Assembly (NCBI RefSeq): GCF_014695975.1
Contig: NZ_JACJPI010000014.1
Coordinates: 1-64,000 of the forward strand
DNA length: 64,000 nucleotides
Source: Leptolyngbya sp. FACHB-321
Lineage (GTDB): Bacteria > Cyanobacteriota > Cyanobacteriia > Leptolyngbyales > Leptolyngbyaceae
Reading direction: 5' to 3'
Position numbers and translations under genes: made by a program. The stretch's first letter is position 1; each line of letters begins with the position of its first letter. The notes beneath the pieces are model-generated. The model did not search any database, was not told the origin of the DNA, and worked only from the letters and a program-made list of their open reading frames with translations. Shown piece after piece: positions 9,813 to 18,113 of the stretch.

Positions 9813-10393
9813 CGTACGCTGTCCCGCAGAAGACAATGTATAGAGGGTATGTACAGAGGGTGTATTAGTAGCTCTGGACTCAAATTGGACACAAGTCGCT
9901 CAGAAGGGGGTAGTACAGAAGCCCGTTTGCTCGTTTGCAGCGGCTGAAAGCCCCATTGTCTCGTTGGTCTTCTGTTGTTAGGGGCATGAAACCAAGCTGC
10001 AGCTTAATCTGGAACGCCAACTGCAACCATAATGGCAGATAGTTGCTCACCTCGTGCTTGAACTAGCTAAAGAACTCCCTCAGCCCAACCAGAAGCTTTA
10101 GGGAAACCTAAAAAGCAGGAAGCTGAAGCTCTGTGCAGCACCAACAAAGCCTATCAGAGATATACGTTTCAGACGGGTACCAGATGACCAAACAACTATT
10201 TCTGTTCAGATCATCAGACTCAGTTCCGACAGATTTGATGGAAGCATTGAGTCCGATTGCGCTTTGCCACAGTGCTGATTGCTGATGTCTACACGCGAGA
10301 TTAGTAAACAGGTGTAGTGTTTGATCCAGGCGATGCCTCTATTGTAAGAAGAGAGCTAGTGACGCTAGCCGCTGTTTGCTGTAGCGAGTTGCC
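9813..10393. other. Intergenic, no gene seen
   Basis: This 580-bp stretch lies between the IS4 relic and the response regulator. It may include the decayed 3' end of the insertion sequence, but I could not recognise transposase residues or inverted repeats in it. Confidence 0.4.
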
Positions 10394-11062
10394 ATGTCCC
10401 AAAACGCTCAACCGGAGAAACAAGCCTTTTTGGTCGTGGATGACCACGCCTTAGTTTTAGACGGCACGCTCGGTGTCTTAAAGCAGGCATATCCAGAGGC
10501 GCTTATTCTGACAGCTCAGACGGCCCAGGAAGCGCTTAAGCAGATGGAGCACACTCATCCCGATTTGGTGCTGGTGGATCTGGTGATGCCAGGAGCGAGT
10601 GGCGAAACGGCTCAAGCTAACTCTGGACTGCAATTACTCAAAGCGCTGATGGAGCAATATCCGAGGCTGAATCTGGTGGTGCAGAGTGCCCACGTCCGCA
10701 CGTTAGTCTGGCTCAAACCGACGATCGACAACCACATGGGCGGTTTCACCGTTGTGGATAAGAGCCAGCCCGTGAAGGATTTGCTGACCATGGTCGATTG
10801 GGCGTTGCGGGAGCGGACTTACACGCCGAAAGAAATTCGCAATGGGTTGCAACTCAAACCGGCCTGGATGCAGGTGCTGCAACTTGCCTTTCAGGAGAGC
10901 TTACAGGACACGGCGATCGCTAAGCGCCTGAACGTTTCGGAGCGCACGGTGCAGTACTACTGGACCAAGATCCGGGATGTGTTAGAGGTGTATCCTGACG
11001 AGGACAAGAATCTCCGGATTCAAACGGAAGTGCGGGCACGGGAGGCAGGTCTCTTGGATTGA
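10394..11062 (+). CDS. NarL/FixJ-type response regulator
   Basis: The 222-residue protein has an N-terminal receiver domain, with acidic pair D16/D17 in VVDDH, probable phospho-acceptor D62 in LVDLVMPG and the conserved Lys near 123 (VDKSQ). It also has a LuxR-type helix-turn-helix at about 150-200 (DTAIAKRLNVSERTVQYYW). The gene for a CHASE2 histidine kinase starts 46 bp downstream, so the two probably form a two-component pair. The receiver is phosphorylated by its kinase and the C-terminal domain binds DNA. Regulator-CHASE2 kinase pairs next to DUF928 and CHAT/TPR genes recur in cyanobacteria. The natural targets are therefore the downstream genes, but that is inference. Confidence 0.9.
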   Translation: MSQNAQPEKQAFLVVDDHALVLDGTLGVLKQAYPEALILTAQTAQEALKQMEHTHPDLVLVDLVMPGASGETAQANSGLQLLKALMEQYPRLNLVVQSAHVRTLVWLKPTIDNHMGGFTVVDKSQPVKDLLTMVDWALRERTYTPKEIRNGLQLKPAWMQVLQLAFQESLQDTAIAKRLNVSERTVQYYWTKIRDVLEVYPDEDKNLRIQTEVRAREAGLLD

Positions 11063-11108
11063 CGATTTGGATCTTAATGAACCGCTTAAATTAAGCGTAG
11101 GATTCGCT

Positions 11109-13022
11109 ATGGGAGCATTTAGTGCCATCAAAACAGAGATCGCAATTTGGCGACGGGGATCGCTGCCAGGGTTCGTTGTGCTGATCGGCGTGATCGTCGC
11201 TCGTTTGACGGGTTCGTTTGAGTTTTTGGAATTGGTGACGTTGGACAATTTTCTGCGGCTGCGTCCACCGGAGCCAATGGATGAACGGATTGTGATTGTG
11301 GGCATTACGGAAGCCGATATTCAACGCGCCCGCACCTATCCAATTCCCGATCGCGATATTGCTGCTTTGCTCCAGCGGTTGCAGACCTACCAACCTGGCG
11401 CGATCGGGCTCGATATTGTGCGCGATATCCCGGTTGAACCGGGTCACGCGACGCTAGCATCGCTCTTTCGCACCATTCAGAATGTGATTGGAGTCGAGGT
11501 TGCCTTCCCCGATCGCAGTGGCTATACCGTTGCGCCGCCTCCGGCTCTGCCGCCAGAGCACGTGGGTTTTGCGGATAGTGTTTTGGATGAGGATGGCTAT
11601 CAGCGACGCAGCTTACTGGGTGCTCACAATCCTCAGCAGGAGTATCGGTTTTCGTTCACGCTGCAGGTGGCGGAACGCTATCTGGCAACGCAGGGTATCG
11701 GGTTAGAAAATGGAATTCGTGATGCCGATGCGATGCGCTTTGGCAATACCGAGTTGACCAGAGTGCAGCCCAACTCCGGCGGCTACACCAGAGCGGATGC
11801 TGGCGGCAACCAGATTCTACTCAATGTTCGCAGCGGGGCAAGGCCGTTTCGAGTCCTTTCGCTTGCTCAGATTCAAGCGGGAAAGGTGAATCCTGCTTGG
11901 CTCCGAGGACGCATCGTGCTGATTGGGGTGATGTCGCTCAGCGCCAAAGATCTGGCAAGTTCGGGCGCGATCACAGGCATCAATCCGGGACTGGTGTATG
12001 GAGTCGAAATGCAAGCACATGCCATCAGTCAAATCCTGAGCGCGGTGCTGGATCAGCGTCCATTGCTGCGGGTTTGGCACGACGGTTGGGAGTACGGGTG
12101 GATTGTCGCCTGGGGGGTACTGGGCATCAGCCTGGGACGATTTTTGCAGTCTCCCTGGAGGATTTTATTGGGGCTGGGAGTTGCGGTTATCAGCTTGGTT
12201 GGCATCGTTTACGGGTTGATTCTGCTCGGCTGGTGGGTGCCGCTCGTCCCAGCCTTGCTCGGACTCGTCCCGAATGGATTTGGGTTGACAGCCGTCCTGT
12301 TCTACCGCCATGAGCAAGAACGCAAGAACTTACGGCTGCGTTTAGAGGAGCGTCAGTTTGTGATCGAACAAACCTTCAACGCCATTCACAGTGGCCCGTT
12401 GCAAACTTTGGTTGGCACGCTGAGAAAGGCTCAAGCAGAGCAAAACCTGTCGCCACTTTTGCCCGATCTGCAACGCCTGAGCCAGGAATTGCGGGCGATT
12501 TATGGATCTGTCCAGCGAGAGGCGATCGCGGATGAGGCGCATTTACAGATGGGCGACGCGATCGACCTGGCACTTCAAGCGCCGCTGCACGACTTGCTCT
12601 ACACGGTGTATTGCAACACGCTGGAGCGGGATCTGCCGCACTTGCAAGCGCTCAAGGTCAAAATTGTTCAGTTTGACCCGCTGAATACTCGCCATTTGCG
12701 GCTAGAACACAAGCGCGGACTCTGCCGCTTTCTAGAGGAGGCGCTGTGCAACGTGGGCAAACATGCATTGGGGGCGACGAAACTGACGGTGATTTGCACC
12801 CAGGAAGACCAGCAGCAAGTGATTCGGGTGATCGATAACGGGATAAGTGAACCGCTGGATGCGCCTTCAGTAGAGCCAGGCAAGGGATTGGGAACGCAGT
12901 TGGCTAAAAATCTAGCCAAGCAGCTAGGCGGCACGTTTCGGCGCTATCCCAATCAACCGAAAGGAACCGTCTGCGAGTTAACGTGGTCAGCGACTCGAAG
13001 CTGGTTCTGGCAACGTCGATAA
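11109..13022 (+). CDS. CHASE2-domain sensor histidine kinase
   Basis: This membrane sensor kinase has an N-terminal transmembrane helix (GFVVLIGVIVARL) and a CHASE2 extracytoplasmic sensor domain spanning roughly the next 290 residues. Three closely spaced transmembrane helices follow (WGVLGISLG, ILLGLGVAVISLVGIVYGL, LVPALLGLVP). The cytoplasmic part has a DHp-like helix with a candidate phospho-acceptor His (IHSGPLQTL) and an HATPase_c domain with an N-box (EEALCNVGKHA), a G1-like DNGIS and a GKGLGTQLAK box. I prefer the ATG at 11109 because AGGA precedes it. A TTG at 11067 would add 14 residues. It follows the NarL-type regulator closely. The ligand is unknown. Confidence 0.88.
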   Translation: MGAFSAIKTEIAIWRRGSLPGFVVLIGVIVARLTGSFEFLELVTLDNFLRLRPPEPMDERIVIVGITEADIQRARTYPIPDRDIAALLQRLQTYQPGAIGLDIVRDIPVEPGHATLASLFRTIQNVIGVEVAFPDRSGYTVAPPPALPPEHVGFADSVLDEDGYQRRSLLGAHNPQQEYRFSFTLQVAERYLATQGIGLENGIRDADAMRFGNTELTRVQPNSGGYTRADAGGNQILLNVRSGARPFRVLSLAQIQAGKVNPAWLRGRIVLIGVMSLSAKDLASSGAITGINPGLVYGVEMQAHAISQILSAVLDQRPLLRVWHDGWEYGWIVAWGVLGISLGRFLQSPWRILLGLGVAVISLVGIVYGLILLGWWVPLVPALLGLVPNGFGLTAVLFYRHEQERKNLRLRLEERQFVIEQTFNAIHSGPLQTLVGTLRKAQAEQNLSPLLPDLQRLSQELRAIYGSVQREAIADEAHLQMGDAIDLALQAPLHDLLYTVYCNTLERDLPHLQALKVKIVQFDPLNTRHLRLEHKRGLCRFLEEALCNVGKHALGATKLTVICTQEDQQQVIRVIDNGISEPLDAPSVEPGKGLGTQLAKNLAKQLGGTFRRYPNQPKGTVCELTWSATRSWFWQRR

Positions 13023-13125
13023 CTCGCGATTGCGCTTTCCCGCAAGTGAGCTTTACAGGTGATCCCCTGTTGATTCTGCAAATGGCTGCCTATCGTAGAA
13101 GAAATTCGTAGGGGTGATTTACGCT

Positions 13126-13953
13126 ATGCCTCACCTATTAAAGCCTCGCCAGCAGCACGCACTCATCACTAGTTTGGTCCTTACGCTATTGATCGGCATC
13201 GCGCCTATGGTGCTCGCAGGATACTATCCGTCGAAGAATGACTCGGCACCCGGAAAGACAGCAACCAAGACGAAGCGGGCATATCGTCCGCCAAAGAATC
13301 CTTCAGCACCCAGAGTAACGAAACCCTCGACATCTCGCGGGGGATGCGACTCGAATACATCGGTAGGATTGGCTCCCTTGGTGCCGTTTAGCCATGTCGG
13401 GCAGACAAGGTCCTCGCGTCCAACCTTCGTCTGGTTTGTGCCCGATCGCGCTCCCCATCCCTTGCAATTCCGGCTGTTTACTCGCACGGGACAACCGCTC
13501 TACAGAACCGAGATGCAAAGTCAGCCGGGAATGATGCAGTTTTCCCTGCCCCAAAATCAGCCTGAACTGGCGATCGGACAGGTGTATCGCTGGCAGGTAG
13601 TGTTGGTTTGTGATCCGCGGGTTCCTGCGAAGAATGTGGTGGTGGCGGCAGAAATCGAAGTGGTCAAGCCAGTTGCGTCTGCAACGACGCAGCAGGCTGC
13701 TGCGCCAACACCCCAACAGCAGAGCGACCTGTATGCAGAGTCTGGGCTATGGTATGACGCGATCGCCGCCGCACTCAAAGCTTCTGAGACGGCTCAAAAT
13801 CGGTCAACCGTGCTGGATTTACTCGGTTCTCTTGCCAGTTTGGAAGCCCAATCGGAAGCCCAACAATTGAAAGACTGGAGCGATCGGCTCAAACAAATTG
13901 AAGCAATCGAACGCCAGCGTCAAGCTCCGCAAACCCCGCTCCCTAAACCCTAG
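13126..13953 (+). CDS. DUF928 domain exported protein
   Basis: The product is about 275 residues with an N-terminal signal peptide (ITSLVLTLLIGIAPMVLAG). A basic/proline-rich segment leads into a DUF928-type domain: GGCDSN, LAPLVPFSHVGQT, PTFVWFVPD and a YRWQVVLVCDP motif. A helical end with the YAESGLWYDAI motif is typical of the family. DUF928 is found in cyanobacteria and has no known biochemical function. It commonly sits beside CHASE2 kinases and CHAT/TPR genes, as here. The ATG at 13126 is preferred over a GTG at 13114. The stop codon is only 5 bp before the next gene, so they form an operon. Confidence 0.85.
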   Translation: MPHLLKPRQQHALITSLVLTLLIGIAPMVLAGYYPSKNDSAPGKTATKTKRAYRPPKNPSAPRVTKPSTSRGGCDSNTSVGLAPLVPFSHVGQTRSSRPTFVWFVPDRAPHPLQFRLFTRTGQPLYRTEMQSQPGMMQFSLPQNQPELAIGQVYRWQVVLVCDPRVPAKNVVVAAEIEVVKPVASATTQQAAAPTPQQQSDLYAESGLWYDAIAAALKASETAQNRSTVLDLLGSLASLEAQSEAQQLKDWSDRLKQIEAIERQRQAPQTPLPKP

Positions 13954-13958
13954 AACCG

Positions 13959-16787
13959 ATGAAATCTGCCCCCAAACAGATCAAATTAAGCAAACGCAAG
14001 GTGCGATCGCGTTTCCTCCTGCCCCTTGCCTTTTGCTTTTTGCCTGTTACCGTTTACCTTCTTCCCTTCTCTCCACCTCCCGCTGTCGCTCAGACCACTG
14101 ATTCTCGTGAAGCAGAAGCCGAGCAACTGTTGCAGCAGGGCTACCAGCAATACCAGACTGGACAAGTCTCAGCAGCGCTAACTTCCTGGCAACAGGCACT
14201 CCAGCTTTATCGCGCCCTTAAAAACCGCCAGATGGAAAGTCAGGCACTAGGCGACTTGGGTTCTGCTTACCGCTCTTTAGGCGATTACCCCAAAGCGATT
14301 GAGTATGGAGAACAGAGTTTAGCCATCGCCAGCGAAGTCAAAGACCGTCCAATGGAAGGTATTGTACTTAGCAATTTGGGTTCTGCTTACAGTTCTCTAG
14401 GTAACTACCCTAAAGCGATTGAGTATGAAGAACAGAGTTTAGCCATCGCCCGCGAAGTCAAAGACCGTCCAATGGAAGGTCGGGCACTGAGCAATTTGGG
14501 CTCTGCTTACAGTTCTTTAGGTAACTACCCCAAAGCGATTGAGTATGGAGAACAGAGTTTAGCCATCACCCGCGAAGTAAAAGACCGTCCAATGGAAGGT
14601 CGAGTATTGGGCAATTTAGGTAACTTTTACAGTTCTCTAGGCGATTACCCCAAAGCGATTGAGTATGGAGAACAGAGTTTAGCGATCGCCCGCGAAGTAA
14701 AAGACCGCCAAATGGAAGGTCGGGCACTAAGCAATTTGGGTAACCCTTACAGTTCTCTAGGCGATTACCTCAAAGCGATTGAGTATGAAGAACAGAGTTT
14801 AGCCATCGCTCGCGAAGTCAAAGACCGTCCAATGGAAGGTCGGGCACTGAGCAATTTGGGCTCTGCTTACAGTTCTTTAGGTAACTACACCCAAGCGATT
14901 GAGTATGGAGAACAGAGTTTAGCCATCGCCCGCGAAGTCAAAGACCGTCCAATGGAAGGTCGAGTATTGGGCAATTTGGGTAACCCTTACAGTTCTCTAG
15001 GCGATTACCCCAAAGCGATTGAGTATGGAGAACAGAGTTTAGCGATCGCCCGCGAAGTTAAAGACCGCCAAATGGAAGGTCGGCTCCTAGGAAATTTGGC
15101 AGCCGCTAACGGCTATCTGGGCAACTACACTAAAGCAATTGAGTATATTCAGCAGAGCTTAGCTATTGCCCGCGAAATTAAAGATCGTCAAGGGGAGGGT
15201 ATAGCATTAACCAATTTGGGACTTGCTAACGGCTATTTGGGCAACGGTATCCAAGCAATCGAGTACATTCAGCAGAGCTTAGCTATTGCCCGCGAAATTA
15301 AAGACCGCACTAGGGAAGGTATAGCGCTCAATAACCTCGGATGGACGTTTTTGAAAGCTGGCAACATGACAGAAGCTGAAACCGTGCTTGTGAAGGGGAT
15401 TCAATTGTGGGAATCGATGCGGCAACTGCTCGGTTCCAACGATGCGAATAAAGTCTCCATCTTTGAAGGACAAGCTCGCACTTATCGGACGTTACAACAA
15501 GTCCAGGTAGCTCAAAATGACCCAATCGCCGCATTAGAAATTGCCGAACGGGGACGTGCCCGCGCCTTTGTCGATCTGCTGACCCAGCGTTTATCGTCAG
15601 ATGCTGCTGATTCGGTCGTTGCTTCTGCTCCTAACCAAGCCCAGATCCGCCAAATCGCCAAAGCACAGAATGCAACGTTGGTGCAGTATTCCATTATCTA
15701 CGACGCCTTCCAGATTCAAGGAAAAAGCGAACCGAGGGAATCTTTGCTCTACATCTGGGTGATTCAACCTACTGGCGAAATCACCTTTCGTCAAGTTGAC
15801 CTCAAACCTCTCTGGCAACAGCACAACGCCTCTCTAGTCAGCTTCATCATTGACTATCAAGAATCCGAGGGTCTTCGTAGTCGTAGTCGCAGTAACAATC
15901 GCTCCACAAAATCCGAACCCAACTTCAACTTGCAGAGGCTACATCAACTGCTGATTGACCCAATTCAAACACTTCTACCCAAAGACCCCAACGCCCACGT
16001 CATTTTCATTCCCCAAGATTCGCTCTTCCAGGTGCCCTTTCCCGCCCTGCAAGATGCCGACGGCACTTACTTAATCCAAAAACACACCATCCTTACCGCA
16101 CCCTCGATTCAAGTTTTGGCACTCACCCGACAACAACAGCAGAAGTTAGCCAACGAGCCAGCCAATCGTCATGGCAACGCTCTCGTGCTGGGCAATCCCA
16201 CCATGCCTCAGGTCTCCCTGTCACCTGGAGAGCCGAAACAAGCCTTGTCGCCCCTTCCCGAAGCCGAAACTGAAGCCATAGCGGTCGCCAGAATGCTCAA
16301 CACTCAAGCCATCCTCGGCGATCAAGGCACCAAAGCTGCCATCACTCAAAAAATGCCTCAAGCATCGATCATTCACCTCGCCACGCATGGATTGCTGGAT
16401 AACGTGCAGGGATTGGGTAGTGCGATCGCCCTGGCTCCCTCTGGCAACGATGATGGCTTATTGACCGCAGCAGAAATCTTCGAGATGAAACTGCAAGCCA
16501 GCCTAGTTGTCTTGAGCGCCTGCAACACGGGAGAAGGACGGATCACTGGAGATGGCGTGATTGGGTTGTCGCGCTCTTTGATTTCGGCAGGTGTACCCAG
16601 TGTAATTGTTTCCCTCTGGGCAGTTCCTGATGCGCCGACCGCAGCATTGATGCAGACGTTTTATACAAACTTGAAAAAGAACCCAAATAAGGCGCAGGCA
16701 CTGCGGCAGGCCATGTTAACCACCATGAAAACCCATCCCGAACCGAAAGATTGGGCAGCATTTACGCTGATTGGAGAAGCAGAGTAA
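13959..16787 (+). CDS. CHAT (caspase-fold) peptidase with TPR array, copy 1
   Basis: This 942-residue protein has a signal peptide (basic N-terminus, LLPLAFCFLP core, AVAQT cleavage region). An array of about ten 40-residue TPR units follows (residues about 87-486), then a C-terminal CHAT domain. The catalytic dyad of the caspase-like fold is visible as His810 in HLATHG and Cys855 in LSACNTGEG, both intact. CHAT-TPR proteins are cyanobacterial relatives of separase/caspase proteases, and TPRs recruit partners or substrates. The signal peptide implies action outside the cytoplasm. A paralogue lies at 18114-20906. The gene follows the DUF928 gene by 5 bp. Confidence 0.92.
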   Translation: MKSAPKQIKLSKRKVRSRFLLPLAFCFLPVTVYLLPFSPPPAVAQTTDSREAEAEQLLQQGYQQYQTGQVSAALTSWQQALQLYRALKNRQMESQALGDLGSAYRSLGDYPKAIEYGEQSLAIASEVKDRPMEGIVLSNLGSAYSSLGNYPKAIEYEEQSLAIAREVKDRPMEGRALSNLGSAYSSLGNYPKAIEYGEQSLAITREVKDRPMEGRVLGNLGNFYSSLGDYPKAIEYGEQSLAIAREVKDRQMEGRALSNLGNPYSSLGDYLKAIEYEEQSLAIAREVKDRPMEGRALSNLGSAYSSLGNYTQAIEYGEQSLAIAREVKDRPMEGRVLGNLGNPYSSLGDYPKAIEYGEQSLAIAREVKDRQMEGRLLGNLAAANGYLGNYTKAIEYIQQSLAIAREIKDRQGEGIALTNLGLANGYLGNGIQAIEYIQQSLAIAREIKDRTREGIALNNLGWTFLKAGNMTEAETVLVKGIQLWESMRQLLGSNDANKVSIFEGQARTYRTLQQVQVAQNDPIAALEIAERGRARAFVDLLTQRLSSDAADSVVASAPNQAQIRQIAKAQNATLVQYSIIYDAFQIQGKSEPRESLLYIWVIQPTGEITFRQVDLKPLWQQHNASLVSFIIDYQESEGLRSRSRSNNRSTKSEPNFNLQRLHQLLIDPIQTLLPKDPNAHVIFIPQDSLFQVPFPALQDADGTYLIQKHTILTAPSIQVLALTRQQQQKLANEPANRHGNALVLGNPTMPQVSLSPGEPKQALSPLPEAETEAIAVARMLNTQAILGDQGTKAAITQKMPQASIIHLATHGLLDNVQGLGSAIALAPSGNDDGLLTAAEIFEMKLQASLVVLSACNTGEGRITGDGVIGLSRSLISAGVPSVIVSLWAVPDAPTAALMQTFYTNLKKNPNKAQALRQAMLTTMKTHPEPKDWAAFTLIGEAE
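14217..15416 (+). repeat. 120-bp tandem repeat encoding TPR units, ten copies
   Basis: Ten consecutive 120-bp units in frame encode 40-residue TPRs. Units 2-7 are nearly identical in DNA. Units starting at 14457 and 14577 closely match those at 14817 and 14937, indicating a 360-bp higher-order duplication. Units 8-10 are more diverged. Confidence 0.9.
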
Positions 16788-16944
16788 CCTTGCTCTGAAA
16801 GACGATCGACTCAGACAGATTAAGACTACCCCTGCCGTATCTACCTAAACCTCTCCACCTAAAACCCATCTCTCGATCCAAAATCATCACGGAGTTTTAT
16901 TCCACTGTTGAAGTCCACAAGTAGAGGTATCAGGAGGCTCTAGT

Positions 16945-18021
16945 ATGCGACATCAAGCAAATCGCCCGATTCCAGGTATATTCATTCTCCTAGCGTTGGC
17001 ACTCGCTGGTTTACTTCAAGCTCCTCGTCTCATCGCTTCATATCAGTTTCAACAAGGACTCACGTCATATGACAAAGGAGATTATCAAGAGTCTGCGTTA
17101 GCCTTTCGTCAGGTCATTCAGCACGATGCAGCTAATGCCGATGCTTATTACAATTTAGGCTTGGCGCTCAGTCAGGAAGGGGAACTCGATCAAGCGATCG
17201 CCGCTTATCGAAAATCCCTTGAATTGACACCTACAAACGTCGAAGATATTCATCTCAGCCTCGGTGACGCCTTGCAAGACCGTGGCAGGCATGATGAAGC
17301 GATCGCGGCTTATCAAGAGACGATTGCACTGAATTCGCATAGTGCCCGTGCCTACACTAATTTGGCTGCTCTACTGTATCAGCGAGGCGATGTTGACGGA
17401 GCGATTACAGCCGCTCGCAAAGCCGTTGAGCTGAAGCCCCGTAACGCAGAAGCTTTGGTGACTCTTGGAGCAGCTTTATTGGATCAAGGACATCTGGAAC
17501 AAGCCAGCACCAAGCTAAAGCGGACAATCGAGCTTAAGCCAAATAATGCGATGGCTCACAACAACTTAGGGGCAGCTTTGAATCAGCAAAAGCAAGCAGA
17601 CAAAGCGATCGCTGAATACCAGAAAGCAATTGAGCTAGACCCGAAGTTGGCGATCGCCCACAGCAACTTGGGATTGGTCTTATCTAAACAAGGAAAGCAA
17701 ACTGAAGCTCTGACTGAGGCTGAGAAGGCAGTAGAACTTGATGCCAAATCGCCCAAGTCCCGCTACGCTCTAGGGGCAGTGCTGTTAGCCCAAGATAAGC
17801 GATCCGAGGCAATCCTAGAACTGAAGCAAGCCGTTGCACTGAGCTACCACAATGCTGAGGCTCACTTTCTCTTAGGAGTTGCTTTGTCTGTCGATCAACA
17901 GGAGCCGAAAGGGCTTGAGCATCTAAAGCAGGCAAAAGAACTCTCTAAAGCACAAGGCAAGGTGAGCCTAACGAAGCAGGTGGAGCAAATGTTACGAGAC
18001 CTTGAAGGGGCACCGTTATGA
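16945..18021 (+). CDS. TPR protein with N-terminal signal anchor
   Basis: The 358-residue product has an N-terminal hydrophobic helix (IFILLALALAGLL) without a clear cleavage site, so it is probably membrane-anchored. It then carries about eight or nine canonical 34-residue TPRs (ADAYYNLGLAL, AYTNLAALL, AMAHNNLGAAL, AIAHSNLGLVL). No catalytic domain is visible. A GGAGG site at about 16933 precedes the ATG. It lies between two CHAT-TPR genes and could act as a scaffold in the same exported complex. That role is inferred from position only. Confidence 0.85.
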   Translation: MRHQANRPIPGIFILLALALAGLLQAPRLIASYQFQQGLTSYDKGDYQESALAFRQVIQHDAANADAYYNLGLALSQEGELDQAIAAYRKSLELTPTNVEDIHLSLGDALQDRGRHDEAIAAYQETIALNSHSARAYTNLAALLYQRGDVDGAITAARKAVELKPRNAEALVTLGAALLDQGHLEQASTKLKRTIELKPNNAMAHNNLGAALNQQKQADKAIAEYQKAIELDPKLAIAHSNLGLVLSKQGKQTEALTEAEKAVELDAKSPKSRYALGAVLLAQDKRSEAILELKQAVALSYHNAEAHFLLGVALSVDQQEPKGLEHLKQAKELSKAQGKVSLTKQVEQMLRDLEGAPL

Positions 18022-18113
18022 CGCGGAGAGTATGAAATGGCATAGAAATCTCCATGCCCCGCCGTTCCTGTGTCCCTACGTCGCTAACCCCTGCAACCCA
18101 AACCTTAGAACCC

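Noticed and set aside
14217-15416. CRISPR-like spacing of repeats
   Set aside because: The 120-bp units are contiguous, in frame and encode TPRs. There are no unique spacers.
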